From: Chara braunii
Lineage: Eukaryota > Streptophyta > Charophyceae > Charales > Characeae
Direction of reading: 5' to 3'
Assembly: GCA_003427395.1 (NCBI GenBank)
Contig: BFEA01000115.1
Span: 2,471,208 to 2,508,197, forward strand
DNA: 36,990 nucleotides
Under the pieces are notes generated by a model, which was not told the origin of the DNA, ran no database searches, and was given only the letters and a program-made list of their open reading frames with translations. The translations under genes and the position numbers were made by a program. This document shows positions 10,745 through 20,969 of this stretch, piece by piece. Each line of letters begins with the position of its first letter. Within the stretch, counting starts at the first letter, position 1.

Positions 10745-10890
10745 TGGAACAGGCAGATCTCGATGATCCAGAATGTTGTCAATGTCCATGTGGCCACCCA
10801 TGGTTGGGGGCAACATCGATCTGCTTGATGGGAACCGGCCAGTCTCAGCAAAGGGTGCAAGCTTGGAAGTGTGGAAAGTGCGTAGGTGAC
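10745..10890 (-). pseudogene. Ty3/gypsy integrase tail with chromodomain-like segment
   Basis: Directly after the GPY/F-type module, and beyond a TGA stop, the minus strand reads IPGHLRTFHTSKLAPF and then, about 20 residues on, DIDNILDHRDLPVPKPVGRG. This matches the usual order in chromoviruses, where an 'H..FH.S.L' stretch leads into a chromodomain beginning 'i..IldhR'. Chromodomains of this kind direct integration to particular chromatin. Only the start of the domain is readable, so the assignment rests on position and a few residues. Confidence 0.5.
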
Positions 10891-11996
10891 CAGGGATTCA
10901 AACGACATAGGAGGGACCATTCAGATTGCTGCCCACGATATCTAAGACTTCCCAAGGACCAAAATACTGAGGCAGTAGCTGTCGAGAGATGCCGAACTCC
11001 TGTCCTAATTCACTATCCTTAACCCAGACTCGTTCTCCGACCTGAAGTGTGGACTCTCGTCTGTGTCTGTTCCCAAATTTTATCATAGCTTCTTGAACTT
11101 TCTCGATGTAGTCGACAGCCTGCTGCAACGACTTCTCGTACTGGACACCAAATTCAATGGTTCCGGGCATCGTAGCTGAATGAGAAAGTTGAATGCTGAT
11201 CGAGGCTTCCATCCCAAGTGCAGCTCATTCGGAGAGACACCGGTGGTGCTGTGAACAGCGTTGTTGTACAAGCTGGCGATGAGAGGCAGTTTGCCATCCC
11301 AGTCCTGGCTGTGGTTGATGTAATGCTGCAGCAGGTGCTGTACCACGCTGTTCATCTGCTCCGTTTGTCCATTGGCTTGATTCCCTGAAGTTGTATGGAG
11401 ATGGCTGCCCATCTATTCAGCCGCAGTCTTCCACATCTCGCTGGTGAAACAAACATCTCTATCGCTAACAATCGACTTGGGTCCAAAATCACGCACCCAG
11501 TTATCCATAAATAACTTGATGACGTGCTCAGTCTTGGCATGGCAACTAACCTGGTGTACATGGTGAACAGGTCTAGTATGACAAATATATGTCTCCTGCC
11601 ACTCTTGCTGGTCACGAGGGTATCCATGAAGTCCACGGAAAGGCTCTGTCCCGGGCTAGCAGGAATCGGCAAGGGCTTGATTAACCCAAGGCTTAGCGGT
11701 GCTTGAGTTCTCGGCTTGTCCCGTTGACAGCCGTGACAAGTCTGTATGTAACTCTTCTCATCATTAAGCATAGAGGGCCACCAAAATCGTTGTACCAAAT
11801 TAGCACTAGTCTTCTTATAACCGAAATTTCTTGTTCCATCATGACATTCTCCTCGAAACAAACTAGGCAAAAGAGTCACTAGAGGGGACACACAATCGTT
11901 TAATCCCAGCCTTCTCAAGAAAGGGTAACGGATCCACCACCACAAACTCATTGGATGCGGCCTTGGTCTGGTTGCGAGCATACGGATGATGTCCAT
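10890..11996 (-). pseudogene. Ty3/gypsy integrase, broken
   Basis: The minus strand encodes the integrase part of a Ty3/gypsy Pol polyprotein. The N-terminal zinc finger has a histidine (ECHDG) and the CxxC pair (TCHGCQRDKP), but the second histidine position reads asparagine (RNFGYKKT). The catalytic core shows SLSVDFMDTL (first Asp), SDRD (second Asp, about 11460) and NGQTEQMN (Glu, about 11350), so the DDE triad is still visible. A C-terminal GPY/F-like module reads LLPQYFGPWEVLDIVG at about 10950. Frameshifts lie near 11530 and 11190, and a TAG stop at about 11412. It is a remnant that can no longer encode a continuous protein. Confidence 0.88.
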
Positions 11997-12228
11997 TATG
12001 ATGGCATCTTCCTTCTAGGCTTCCGTGATGGATGGAGTAAGCTTGTTAGACAGGGCAAACTCAGTAATCAGCGTGCCTAGGAGGCTCGCTCTACGCGGAA
12101 GTGCATCACCAATGTTGTTGCACTCTCCCTTCACGTAAGTCATGTTGATTTATGACTCGTGTGAGTGCATCTGAGAGAACAGGTTGTGTCTTAATCCACT
12201 TGAGTGTCTGATGGTCCGATCTCAAATA

Positions 12229-12615
12229 CTAGAAGAATCTGCCCAAGAGATAATGTCTTCGGTGGATTAGAGCTTTGTACAGGGCGTAGAGTTCCCTCTC
12301 ATAGGTGGATTTTGCCAACTTCTTCGACAACAGCTTCTTGTTCATATACTGGATGAGCCACATCTTTTCCCCCTCCTGCTGAGCCAGCATTATGCCAATG
12401 CCATATTGGCCTGCGTCAGTGGTGGCAATGAATGGCTTTTGGGGATCAGAGAGCATTAAGATATCATGATGCATGAGAGCACACTTCGATCTCTTGAAGG
12501 CTCTCTGGCAATCATTAGTCCACTCCCACGGGGTGTCCAGGCGCATAGGACCTACCTCTATTTTGTACTTGACTGAGGCGCGCCGGACCACCAGTCCACT
12601 TTCACGGGGTGTCAA
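12229..12615 (-). pseudogene. Ty3/gypsy RNase H domain, fragment
   Basis: An open 128-codon frame on the minus strand covers the RT-RNase H connection and the start of RNase H. It has W(T)NDCQRAFKRSK (the conserved 'W...CQ.AF..lK'), TTDAGQYGIGIMLAQQ (the catalytic 'TDAS..GiG..L.Q' block), QYMNKKLLSKK, STYERELYALYKAL and RRHYLLGRFF. This order is diagnostic of the Ty3/gypsy-type RNase H that degrades RNA in the RNA:DNA hybrid. The upstream side is disturbed by tandem duplications (12541-12690), and the frame ends at a TGA or TAG before the integrase. Confidence 0.88.
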
Positions 12616-12692
12616 GGCGCGCAGGACCTACCCCTATTTTGTATTTGACTGAGGCGCGCAGGACCTACCTGTATTTTGTACTTGACTGAATC
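12541..12692. repeat. Tandem duplication inside the Ty3/gypsy RT-RNase H joint
   Basis: A motif reading GGACCTACC(T/C)CTATTTTGTA then (C/T)TTGACTGAG occurs three times, with units beginning near 12541, 12617 and 12654. The first spacing is about 75 bp (a multiple of three) and the second about 37 bp. The first repeat also copies CCAGTCCACT...CACGGGGTGTC. The duplications fall on codons just before the RNase H domain. Confidence 0.8.
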
Positions 12693-12839
12693 TTGCGAGC
12701 CTCCAGGCACAAAGTGCAGCAATTCGGACATCTCCACCGAATTGTTGTACACGAAGTGGTGACCAAAACTGCTTCAAATGTATCATATTTAGAATCTCGA
12801 AAGAATCTAGTCTTATTATATGGTCAATATGTACTTTGG

Positions 12840-13400
12840 TTTGTTAGATCCGTCAAGGGGTTAACAACTGCACTATAGTTCTTACGAAATTGCGGTAGTG
12901 GCCTGTCATCCCCAAGAAAGACCCGAACTCCTCACAAATTGAGGCCGAGGCCAGTCCCGAATACTAGCCACCTTCGCATCTTCCGGCCTAAGTCCATCCG
13001 CGAATATCAGATCCTGGTGCGACGAAACTCACATTTCTGATAATTTCTCTCAAGTTGATGAACGTTTCATGACCTCCAAATTTTTAGGAGAGGCTCAATC
13101 TGCCTTTTCGTATCTATAGGTGGTTTAACATTCTTAACTGTAATTGTAGCGAGTCCTCCAGAATCTATACACATTGTTGACTGTCATGTCTTCTCAAGGA
13201 GGAATAGAGCACAGGTGCACTTCACGGTGATGAGTTAGGCTTAATTCACCTCTTCTTGATCAACTCATTATGTTGCTTCTTCAATTCTACGACCTTGAGA
13301 AATCATCTTGTACGTAGGTCCGTTCAGTGTGTTTTGCGTCCGGGTTCAATCTCTATCCGATTCTTGATTTCTGGTTCTACTCCATTTAGGTGCTTTCTCG
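12840..13400 (-). pseudogene. Ty3/gypsy reverse transcriptase, degenerate
   Basis: Several conserved RT blocks can be read on the minus strand. The N-terminal block at about 13210-13365 has IEIEPG, then VELKKQHNELIKKR, IKPNSSP and SAPVL, in one frame that contains TGA stops at 13246-13248 and 13222-13224. The thumb region at about 12967-13004 reads ADGLRPEDAKVASIRDWPRP, followed after a frameshift by FLGMTGHYRNF and then, in a third frame, NYSAVVNPLTDLTN. The catalytic F/YxDD box between these parts is not recognisable. The order before RNase H and integrase fits Ty3/gypsy. Confidence 0.8.
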
Positions 13401-13535
13401 ATTTCTACGAGTTCTTCAAGCAGTGTTTTGATAGGGGGTGATATTTCCTCTTTCGTTCTCGAACTGACCGACGTGTGTCATAAATACTTGATCTACCATG
13501 TTTCACTTCATTGTATGTTTAACATACACAGGTGG

Positions 13536-13980
13536 TTATATAGCATCGGATAAGGCAGGCTTGAAACCAAACTCGTGAAATAATGATAATAATCTGACAT
13601 TTTTCTTCGTATCATCAATGCAATGGGCCAACACTCGTGCTCGCCCATGTAAATATATGCCTTTGCCATTTCTCCCTAGTCGGTCCCCAACAAATATCTC
13701 TAAGGGTAGGTTGTGTTTCACTAAAAGGTTTAGGGAATGCAATATCGTCTGTAGTTCCCCCCCCCCCCCCTTCGATCGAAAGTATGCCTTCATCCCCTCA
13801 ACATACTCGACAACTAATCTGTCTACCACTTGTCAATGTCGACATTACAGACGCATCTAATTTATACACTTATGTTCCTAAATGTAGTTTCTTAAACTTT
13901 CTTTACTCCATTTCTTAATGTACAAGTCCTAGTTGACCCATTGTTTACTAGCGCACCAAATCTCATTTTATTTGATTCCC
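13536..13980 (-). pseudogene. Ty3/gypsy aspartic protease region, degenerate
   Basis: The minus strand at about 13920-13965 reads FGALVNNGSTRTCTLRNG, which resembles the retropepsin active-site block ('alVDsGst...'), but asparagine (AAC, 13943-13945) replaces the catalytic Asp. Downstream an open frame (13829-13536) contains YVEGMKAYF, then HSLNLLVKHNLPLEIFVGDRLG, which resembles the distal retropepsin block ('h...lvv.dLp.dillG.dwL'). Its position just before the RT supports this. The call rests on motif resemblance only. Confidence 0.5.
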
Positions 13981-14135
13981 TACATATACTCATCAATGCT
14001 CAACAACCTATCATTTGCCAATATCAACACTTCGGTTGATCCAATTGTTGCACTTTCATTCCTAGGTGTAGTTTCTTCGCTCTCGTTCTTAAGATATAAT
14101 TGCTAGTTGACCCACTCATTATCAAATTTATCATC
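13860..14135 (-). repeat. Diverged duplication of the protease active-site region
   Basis: Two stretches about 187 bp apart share order and wording: CCTA(A/G)(A/G)TGTAGTTTCTT ... CTAGTTGACCCA(T/C)T at about 13877-13945 and about 14063-14118. On the minus strand the second copy reads SGSTSNYIL, parallel to NNGSTRTCT in the first. The duplication is therefore inside the Ty3/gypsy remnant. Confidence 0.6.
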
Positions 14136-14286
14136 GCAGTTAATCTAACTCTATGTACTTCTAAATCAGCTAATACTTTTTACTCTTCCTCTCCTTTCTC
14201 CATTTGAGTCTAGGTTGTGCGACGAATGATCAGCTCTTCACCAAACACTTGCAAGGGATCCATCTAGAGACCCTAACGTAGACAGT

Positions 14287-14512
14287 CTGCGGGGAACAAC
14301 CTAGGGTGGGCTAAGCGGTACCTCCCAATGTGGCTAAGCGGTACCTCCCAATCTTCCCTAATTCACTGCGGGGAACAACCTAGGGTGGGCTAAGCGGTAC
14401 CTCCCAAATTGGGATGCCACAATTTATCATTTCGATATCGAAGACAGCAAAGTCCTCGGAAATTTCATAACATTCAAAACCGAACAATGTGGCTAAGCGG
14501 TACCTCCCAATC
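14287..14512. repeat. Nested short repeats around GGCTAAGCGGTACCTCCCAA
   Basis: The motif GGCTAAGCGGTACCTCCCAA occurs four times (about 14309, 14332, 14388 and 14490). A longer unit beginning CTGCGGGGAACAACCTAGGG is repeated at 14287 and 14366, and the phrase AATCTTCCCTA follows two of the copies. This looks like nested local duplication. The area borders the 5' side of the Ty3/gypsy remnant and may be part of its leader or LTR, which I could not establish. Confidence 0.85.
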
Positions 14513-14654
14513 TTCCCTAGACCCTCACAATATAGCGAGGTCTGATTTTGTGATTTGCCTTGCACAGACAGGGTCTGCAGGGGTCTCCCCCTCCCCCCCC
14601 CACCAGGGCCACCCCCCCCTTGACAGGCATGCAACCATGCCCACTCCCTTCATG

Positions 14655-14985
14655 CAGGAAGAACCCTTTCCTCCAAAAGGATCGACCTGATAAGGATAGT
14701 CTACACGAGGTTTCAGACCCGGGGGCAGGCAGGCAACCCCATCCACTCCCCAAAAATCAGGGCAAGCCTTTCCTCCAACAGGTTATAACCATGAGTAACA
14801 CACATGATGTTCCTACCCTGGACCTAATTGATGACATCAATCAAATTGGCCAGCAGCTTCCATCCAAGGGGAAGACTGACAACAGTCGGGAAACAACGAC
14901 AAATTGCAGCAAAAACAAAGGTTTGGGGTCGAGGAACACTTCGCTTCTGGTTGACGAGGTTGGATGCTACACCAGCAATCTTCAG
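14655..14985 (+). repeat. Dispersed repeat family X, copy 1
   Basis: It shares ordered phrases with 27275-27600: GGATC(G/A)ACCTG, TCCACTCCCC(A/G)AAAAT, CCTGGACCTAATTGA / CCTAGATCTAATTGA, CAGCAG near AAGACTGACA, GGAAACAAC(G/A)A, AATTGCAGCAAA, GAGGA(A/G)CACTTC(G/A)CTT and GATGCTGGATGCT / GAGGTTGGATGCT. It has no protein motif. It is probably an unclassified transposable element, diverged by substitutions and indels. Confidence 0.65.
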
Positions 14986-15280
14986 TTGAGTCCTCCTTCT
15001 CACTGGCCTTGCTCAACTCTCACCACTTGCACTTTGGCAGTTGCCTTCTTTACTCCACCAGGTCTCTCCCCTATGCATGCGCTTATCCAATCACATTTGC
15101 AGGCCTTCATCGAGCACCGACCTTCTTCCTCCTTACGTGGACGCAACGAAAGCTCGCTCCAGTACTTGCGCAATGATCCGATGCAATTTGATCCCCACTT
15201 GGCAACCATGCAGACACTCGAGTTTCACACAACATTCACAAATCAAAACAACAAGAGAGAGATCCGTAGGAGATCGGAAC
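14986..15280. other. Unassigned sequence
   Basis: No feature recognised. It lies between repeat family X and the poly(T) that ends LINE A. Confidence 0.4.
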
Positions 15281-15420
15281 TTTTTTTTTTCTTTTTTCAA
15301 CACGCCCCCACCAGTGTTAGTGGTGCTGATGAAAGCAGACACCACTAGCACCTGGGGAGAGGCTCCATCTATTGGTGGGAAGCATCACCTGCTGGAAAAC
15401 GGGTCCAGTGTCCCATATAC
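15281..15420 (-). mobile_element. LINE A 3' tail with poly(A) (poly(T) on + strand)
   Basis: On the minus strand the 3' end of LINE A finishes with the tail GGTCCAGTGTCCCATA-region complement (15361-15420), then about 60 bp, then a poly(A) run seen as T10CT6 at 15281-15297. The 55-bp block contains, on +, CTCCATCTATTGGTGGG and CACCTGCTGGAAA(A)CGGGTC. The same block ends LINE B (34827-34887) and several short elements in this window. Confidence 0.7.
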
Positions 15421-15465
15421 AGACTGAATCCGGAATATATCAGAGAAAAAAGCGGGCTACCATCA

Positions 15466-17650
15466 TTGATTACCCTGGGATCCAAGGGATTAATTGAGGA
15501 GGATATTGGACCTCTTCACCCTAGACCTGGCGCCGAATACCTGCTACTACGCACTGGTTCATCCCTCCCCGTAACCTTTTTGAGATACACCTTGCTGTTG
15601 TCCTACTTACCCCGCAACATACCATTGCATATCCACCATGGTCAACTGATGGGGAGCGAAAGGGCCGGGAAAGTCCGAGGGTGGCCGCAACGGGGTCCCT
15701 TGGCCCACCGTTGTCCACTCTCTGAAGCAGATGTAATAGTCTCTCTTGATCGTCCCCTGGTTGCCTTCCTCGGTACCTTCGTTACCCTCCTGGGTGCAGC
15801 CACCGTCCCTATTGATAAAGGCGATCCGGCCCCCCGTTCCCACTGCCCAATCAGTCCCCTTAAAATTGTTGAATTTTCTGTTTTATATCTTTCTGTGCCT
15901 GAAACAGATCCAGCTGATTTTCAACTTTCTGCCATTGTGCTACGAGTTCTTGGTGTATATATTGTTTGATCATGTCTGTCATTTCCTCCCTGGTTATGCG
16001 GACCCCCTCCATGGCATGTATGTAGCGTCTCCTCCAGATGGCTCACATAACGACCCTTCTCCCTATCTTGAACATGTTGGTTTTTAAGGTGCTACCTGAG
16101 GGGGAAGTCCATGCCGGACATAGTATTGCCCTACGGTCCCATGGCCAGGTCGATCCGGTGTCCAACAAGTTCCAGATTTTGTCCCACCATCGCCATGTAA
16201 GGACAGCCCCCGGACACTGCAAGAATATGTGTTCTATTGTTTTCGGGATCTTGCGGGAGGGGAATGCGTGCGGCACGACTTGCACCATGGGAGCACCAAG
16301 CATTTTTGGTCCACTGTCCAGGTATGTGCGGTCTATTAGCCAGTCGTTGGTGGGGAGGCAGCAATGTTCTATCTGCCACTGCAGCGAGGCCAGCTTTGCA
16401 GGCCTGGACCGCGTGAGGGTGAACCTCCGAATGGGGCAGATGGCGTCGACCCCCACATTCGAATGAGACCTCCAATGGGTCTTCACAATGTCTTTCAAGT
16501 TTGCGCGGGGGGCCACGACCGCTCCTCAGGCTCGAAGGGGAGGTTTGTAAGACAGGTCTCCGACCAGTATGCAGTCCAATCTTCCTTATCTTGTAGCACC
16601 CGTATCCTGTGCAGATCAGCATTCCGCCACCATCTCATCACATTCGGGGCGTATCCGATTAGCATATTGCCTGTTCCTTTGTAAAAGAGATTAACCAGCG
16701 TTCCATTTGTGCGTGCCTCTACGACACTCCCTACGCTCTCCAAGTCTCCCGGAGCGGCTACCCAGTCCCCTTCCACCAGCCTCGGTCCCCCTTGCGCAAA
16801 ATGCGCACCCAATCAGGTTCCTTTCTATGTTGTGACAATGTTTCAGTAACGTCCTCATCTGTGACACTGTTTTTCAGTCTCTGTTATCTGAATCCCAGAT
16901 GTCTTTAACTCTAATTATGCCTTTCTTGACCCAAATGCTATAGGGGGAGTTCGAGCTGCAGTATATCCTTCTGTTCCGGTCTGTGATGTTTCTGATCCCA
17001 AACAGGTGTTGTCTAGCCACCTTCTCCCACCTGGTTGGCCCGACCCTATCTGGTAGCGGGAGTTGTCGCCAAGCTCTCAAGCAGCGGATCCATAAATTGT
17101 CCTTGGCGAGGTCGTTGCGGACTGCGCCCCGGCTCGAGGGGTGGTTAGTGCGGGAGAGTCGTGGTATGGACCAGAAGCAGTCTCCAACCATGTTAGGGGG
17201 TCAACGGTTTGCGGTTTTTACAGAGCCAGTCGAGCGATCTGTTTCAGCGCCAGGGCATACCAAGGAAGGTCCCGTGTGAGCATCAACCTCTTAATCCACT
17301 GTACCATTAGTGTTGTGGTCTGAGTACCCGGATTGAAAATCCCCAAGCCCCTTTTGTCTTTGGGTTGGATTACCGATAGATAGGCCACCCTATTGATAAC
17401 GTTCGAAAGCTCGTTGTTGCCTCTCCACAACAGGACCGTTATTTGCTGTCCGAGCAACCGCACTGCTTCCTTGCTAAGTGTCCATATTGCAGATTTGTAT
17501 CATAGGGCGGCCATCACAACGTGGTTGATCACTAACGCCCTACCAATCAAGGAGGTATGTTTATCATCCCAGTGCACCAGCTTCTTCAGTGCGGGTTTAA
17601 ACCACTGAAATCCCTGAAGCAGCCTTCCCAAACCTTGTTGTTGACAAGCT
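15466..17650 (-). pseudogene. LINE A ORF2, C-terminal half (thumb, zinc-binding domain, C-terminus)
   Basis: The minus strand carries the distal part of a LINE ORF2 in several frames. At about 17650-17220 comes the RT thumb/connection: LKKLVHWDDKHTSLIGRALV, then RGLGIFNPGTQTTTLMVQW. About 17190-16870 has LFGIRN and IWVKKGIIRVKDIW. About 16516-16043 is an open frame with the RVT zinc-binding domain: LASLQWQIEHCCLPTNDW and later TIEHIFLQCPGAVLTWRWWD, supplying the Cys/His ligands. The C-terminal extension (about 16090-15850) aligns with LINE B (QWQKVENQLDLF versus QWKEARDKLDQM). It contains a TGA at 15851-15853 where LINE B has Trp. The protein cannot be made intact. Confidence 0.88.
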
Positions 17651-18425
17651 ACCAAACCTCTTTGTCTTATGGGAAGGCAACTTGTAAGTGGTCGTGATAT
17701 GGGCCCAACTGGTCCATCAATGCTAGTGACCGATACTTTTGTGCTGGTTTTCGTTTTTTTCCCCTCCCTTGTTTTCTTTTTTTTTACCCCATTTCCTTTT
17801 TATGTCCTACGTTCTTTTTTTTTCCCGTAGGGTGGCTGCTCCTGCCAGAGGAGCAGGCGAAGGCGTGGATGGCGGACTCGCAGTCAGAGTGCTGTGAATG
17901 ACTCTGTTCCCAGAAGTCGTCATTCTTCAGCAGGGCCATGCTGACCTTCTCTGTATCCTTCCACGTTTCACCGTAAAAAACATTCCCATTTTGGTCATCT
18001 GGAAACTAGTACATGGAGGGCCTTGACAAATGTCGTAGGACGAAAGGCATCGCTCCAACACTCACCATTATCAGCAGCAACCGCAAAAGACAAAAATTGA
18101 GGCAGTGGATCTTTCTTTCACTTTTTTCCTTTTTTTTTGGATTGTTTCTCAATTTTCAGAAAAAAAGAAGAAAAAAACGCCACGAATCTTTAGTGTACGG
18201 TGTCTTGCTCCACTCTCTCGACATGAATAAAAGACAAAAATCATGGCAGTGTATTCTTCCATGTTGTAGCGGAAGATGCACTCTCGTTTTGCACATGTCG
18301 AGAATATTGGAGCGAGGCCCTATATTTCCATGTTGTTGAGGAAAATTCATAGATGGGGAGGTAGGCCCCAAGCGAATCTGATCTCGCAGGATGAGATTCC
18401 AGCACAACGCTGTATCTGTGTGTGT

Positions 18426-18466
<41 letters not shown>

Positions 18467-18720
18467 NNNNNNNNNNNNNNNNNNNNNNNNNNNNNNNNNN
18501 NNNNNCTCCAAGAGGAACAGCCCCCCGCTCGCACCGTTTTGAGAGGCATAAGTTTTCTTTTGTTTTCTCTTTTTTTTTTTACTTTTTTTTTTTTTTGTTC
18601 TCTGGTCGTTCGTTTTTATGTTCAAAACGAGCGACCACCACGCATGCATCGAGCCTGTACCGAACGTCTACCAGGCCTGCCCGCGTCCTCCATGAATTTA
18701 GGTGGCAAACGTTTGGTTGA
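17651..18720. other. Unassigned interruption within LINE A
   Basis: About 1 kb with no recognised coding content separates the RT core from the thumb. It has T-rich runs (17745-17825), a small hairpin (CTGCTCCT / AGGAGCAG, 17836-17856), and two loosely similar A-rich phrases (AAAAGACAAAAAT near 18086 and 18232). A long poly(T) then runs into an N gap at 18467-18505. The flanking RT sequences overlap slightly in content (see findings), so this may be a junction between two LINE copies and not a simple insertion. Confidence 0.5.
18427..18505. other. Poly(T) tract and assembly gap
   Basis: About 40 T followed by 39 N (18467-18505). Sequence length here is unknown. The poly(T) could be the poly(A) tail of a minus-strand retroelement. 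Confidence 0.95.
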
Positions 18721-19713
18721 CTAGAGTATTGGTGGTTTAAGGATCCAATCATCATTCGATGCAGGTTTTCCTGTTGCTGTCAATATAATCCTCAGCACTC
18801 TCACCGGGGCCGCTTTCGGGAGCCATTTAACATAGGGTAGCTTCGGGGGGGGGACCCCTTGGTGGTGAATTGACCACCCCAGAGTTTTGTTACCCCAATT
18901 GACTGTCATGTCTGAGATTGTTGTGAACCTATCAAAGAGTCGTCTGGTCTTTTCCATGTTTTCAGTGGTAGCGTCCACCATGAGTGTTAGATCATCCGCA
19001 AACATCGAACAGATGGGGATCGCTTCTTCGGGGATGGCCGGGATCTGCAGTTTCTTAAGATCTTTATTTGCATAGAAGTTCGCTGCCAACGCCTCCATCA
19101 CAATTATGAACAGAAAAGGTGCCAAAGGTTCGCCTTGGCGGATTGACCGTTGTAGCGAAAATGCCAAGGCTAATCTGCCATTCACCTGGACGCTTGTGGT
19201 TGCGTTATGGTGCAGGATTTCGGTCCAATGGCAGAACACCGGGTCTATATTCATTTTTTCCATGCAACTATCCAAAAACAATCAGTCCTTATGATCATAA
19301 ACTTTCTCAAAATCGATGAAGACGACGGTCACATTTTGTTTATCTTGCTTATTAAACTTGAGGAGTTCGTTGACCAATAGAATATTATCCTGAATCCTGC
19401 GACCTTTGACAAAACTTGTCTGTGTCGGGGGGATAATCGGGTTCAAAACCGGGATCAGCCGGTTCACCAAGGCTTTCGCCAACATCTTATAAACGACAGC
19501 AAGCAGCGTTATCGGGCGGTAGTTTCTGATATCCATCTTATCTCTTTTTTTGTGCAGCAAAGTGAGAATACCGTGCCCCACGAGCTCCCCCATGCTTCTC
19601 GTCTCCCACACTAAACGATAAAACTCCATGAGGTCCGGGGACATTTGGGAGCAAAAGGTCTCCCAAAACTCCTTTGGGAGTTTATCCTCCCCCGATTTTT
19701 TTTCCTCATCCAT
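18721..19713 (-). pseudogene. LINE A ORF2 reverse transcriptase core
   Basis: One continuous minus-strand frame of about 330 codons, broken by a single in-frame TGA at 19282-19284. In order it shows the RT blocks of a plant-type (L1-like) LINE: LLHKKRDKMDIRNYRPITLL, YKMLAKALVNRL, TQTSFVKGRRIQDNILLVNE, VVFIDFEKVYD (first catalytic Asp), SIRQGEPLAPFLFIIVMEAL, and FADDLTLMVD (the catalytic xADD box). The stop falls just after the FEKVYD block, at a position that is normally tryptophan in this family. The catalytic residues themselves are intact. The enzyme would copy the element RNA at the target site. Confidence 0.93.
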
Positions 19714-19781
19714 CTACATTATCGCTGTCTAGATTTTCTCTTTGGATAGGGGCCGATCTAGATCCATTTTTTGCTAGACCG

Positions 19782-20793
19782 TCAAGGATTTCTCATAGGT
19801 TTTAAAAAATCTGCAATTTCCTTCTCCCTAACGTTATTTTGTTGGGCACACCTCGAGGTAAATAAGTCATTGAAAAATGATTTTGCTATCTGCGTGCATT
19901 GAGGGGTAGAAATGGCCACGACTTTGTGTACTGTCTGCGGGTCATATAATGCTTTTATCTTTGTTCTGCACATACTTGCACGGGCCATACTGATTTTTTT
20001 TTTGTCCATGGAGCCTTCCTTTTGATGTCGTGTCATTCGTCCTCTGATACATATACCCTCCCTGTGGTTGTGAGGCAAAAGTTTGGAGACATTGTTGTAG
20101 GACTTTCATCCATAAGTGCTCTTCCAGATGTATGTGTTGGTTGCTATCTGCATGATTTTTTGGACTATTTGACTTGTGTTGTTGCTAAAGTTGCTGCAGT
20201 TGTTGGTGAATATCCATTTCCTGTTGATAACTTTTGACCACTAGTTGTTTTGAATATTCTTGGCATTTGTTCCCCAGGTAGAAGAGACTGTTATTGAACC
20301 AGTCTATCTCTCGTGAAATATATTGTTTTCGTGTGTGCCAAAACGCGCAGCAGTTCATAATGTACCTTAAGAACAATTCTTGGCGCAAGATGGATACATC
20401 GAGTTTATAGAAACCGGGCCTGTGGTTGGGCTTCTTTCGGAATGACAAGATCACTCTTCTGGTCGAGACCCGGATATGGACTGACCGACAGTATTGCTGC
20501 CAACAACAATGCTTCGACGAGGTCTTCCGAGAGTAAGATCTAGTCAATCCTGGATCTCGACTGGCCTTTGGTCCCAGTCTTACGCAATTATCCCACCAGC
20601 ATCTCACGTTCACGAGTATTTCGTTTAGCTGCGTATCAGAGACACGGTTGGGGTTCAACCGAGGGCTGGCTATTCCCAGTGATCCCCGTTCACGACGAGT
20701 TTGAGTCTTCGCAGCGAGTTGTTTACTATGAGTATCTTCAACGACGTTGAATAAGTTGTGCCCGTCTCGTTGTGGACTTCTACAACGTCTCAT
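19782..20793 (-). pseudogene. LINE A ORF2: end of endonuclease domain and linker to RT
   Basis: The minus strand at about 20540-20600 reads SRSRID, a stop, then ILLSEDLVEALLLAA. This is the conserved 'SRiDyilvs' block near the end of the APE-type endonuclease, with a TAG in place of an aromatic codon. Further down, an open frame (to 20185) has NHRPGFYKLDVSILRQELF and a region typical of the endonuclease-RT linker. After a break, 20078-19782 includes QIAKSFFNDLFTS, a usual phrase just upstream of the RT. At least two frameshifts separate the parts. Confidence 0.8.
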
Positions 20794-20969
20794 TTATTTG
20801 ACAGATTGATTGTGCAAATGAGCAGTTCATACGGTGGCTCGAACGGTCGCCCCAAAAATAGAAATAAAATAGACACAAGGTAAAATCGTATATCAAAACG
20901 GCTTCTAGCATCATCAAAAGGGATCGGGGTCAAAACTTCAAATTGAATATGATTTGCATAGACTTACAG

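Noticed and set aside
13536-13829. Stand-alone 97-codon host protein
   Set aside because: It sits just upstream of the RT on the same strand and its residues fit the distal retropepsin block, so it is better read as part of the Ty3/gypsy remnant.
10745-14520. Complete Ty3/gypsy element with LTRs
   Set aside because: I could not find a matching pair of long terminal repeats, a primer-binding site or a polypurine tract, so only the internal domains are called.
17836-17856. CTGCTCCT/AGGAGCAG hairpin as a terminator or regulatory RNA
   Set aside because: An 8-bp stem is expected by chance in 37 kb, and nothing around it supports a function.
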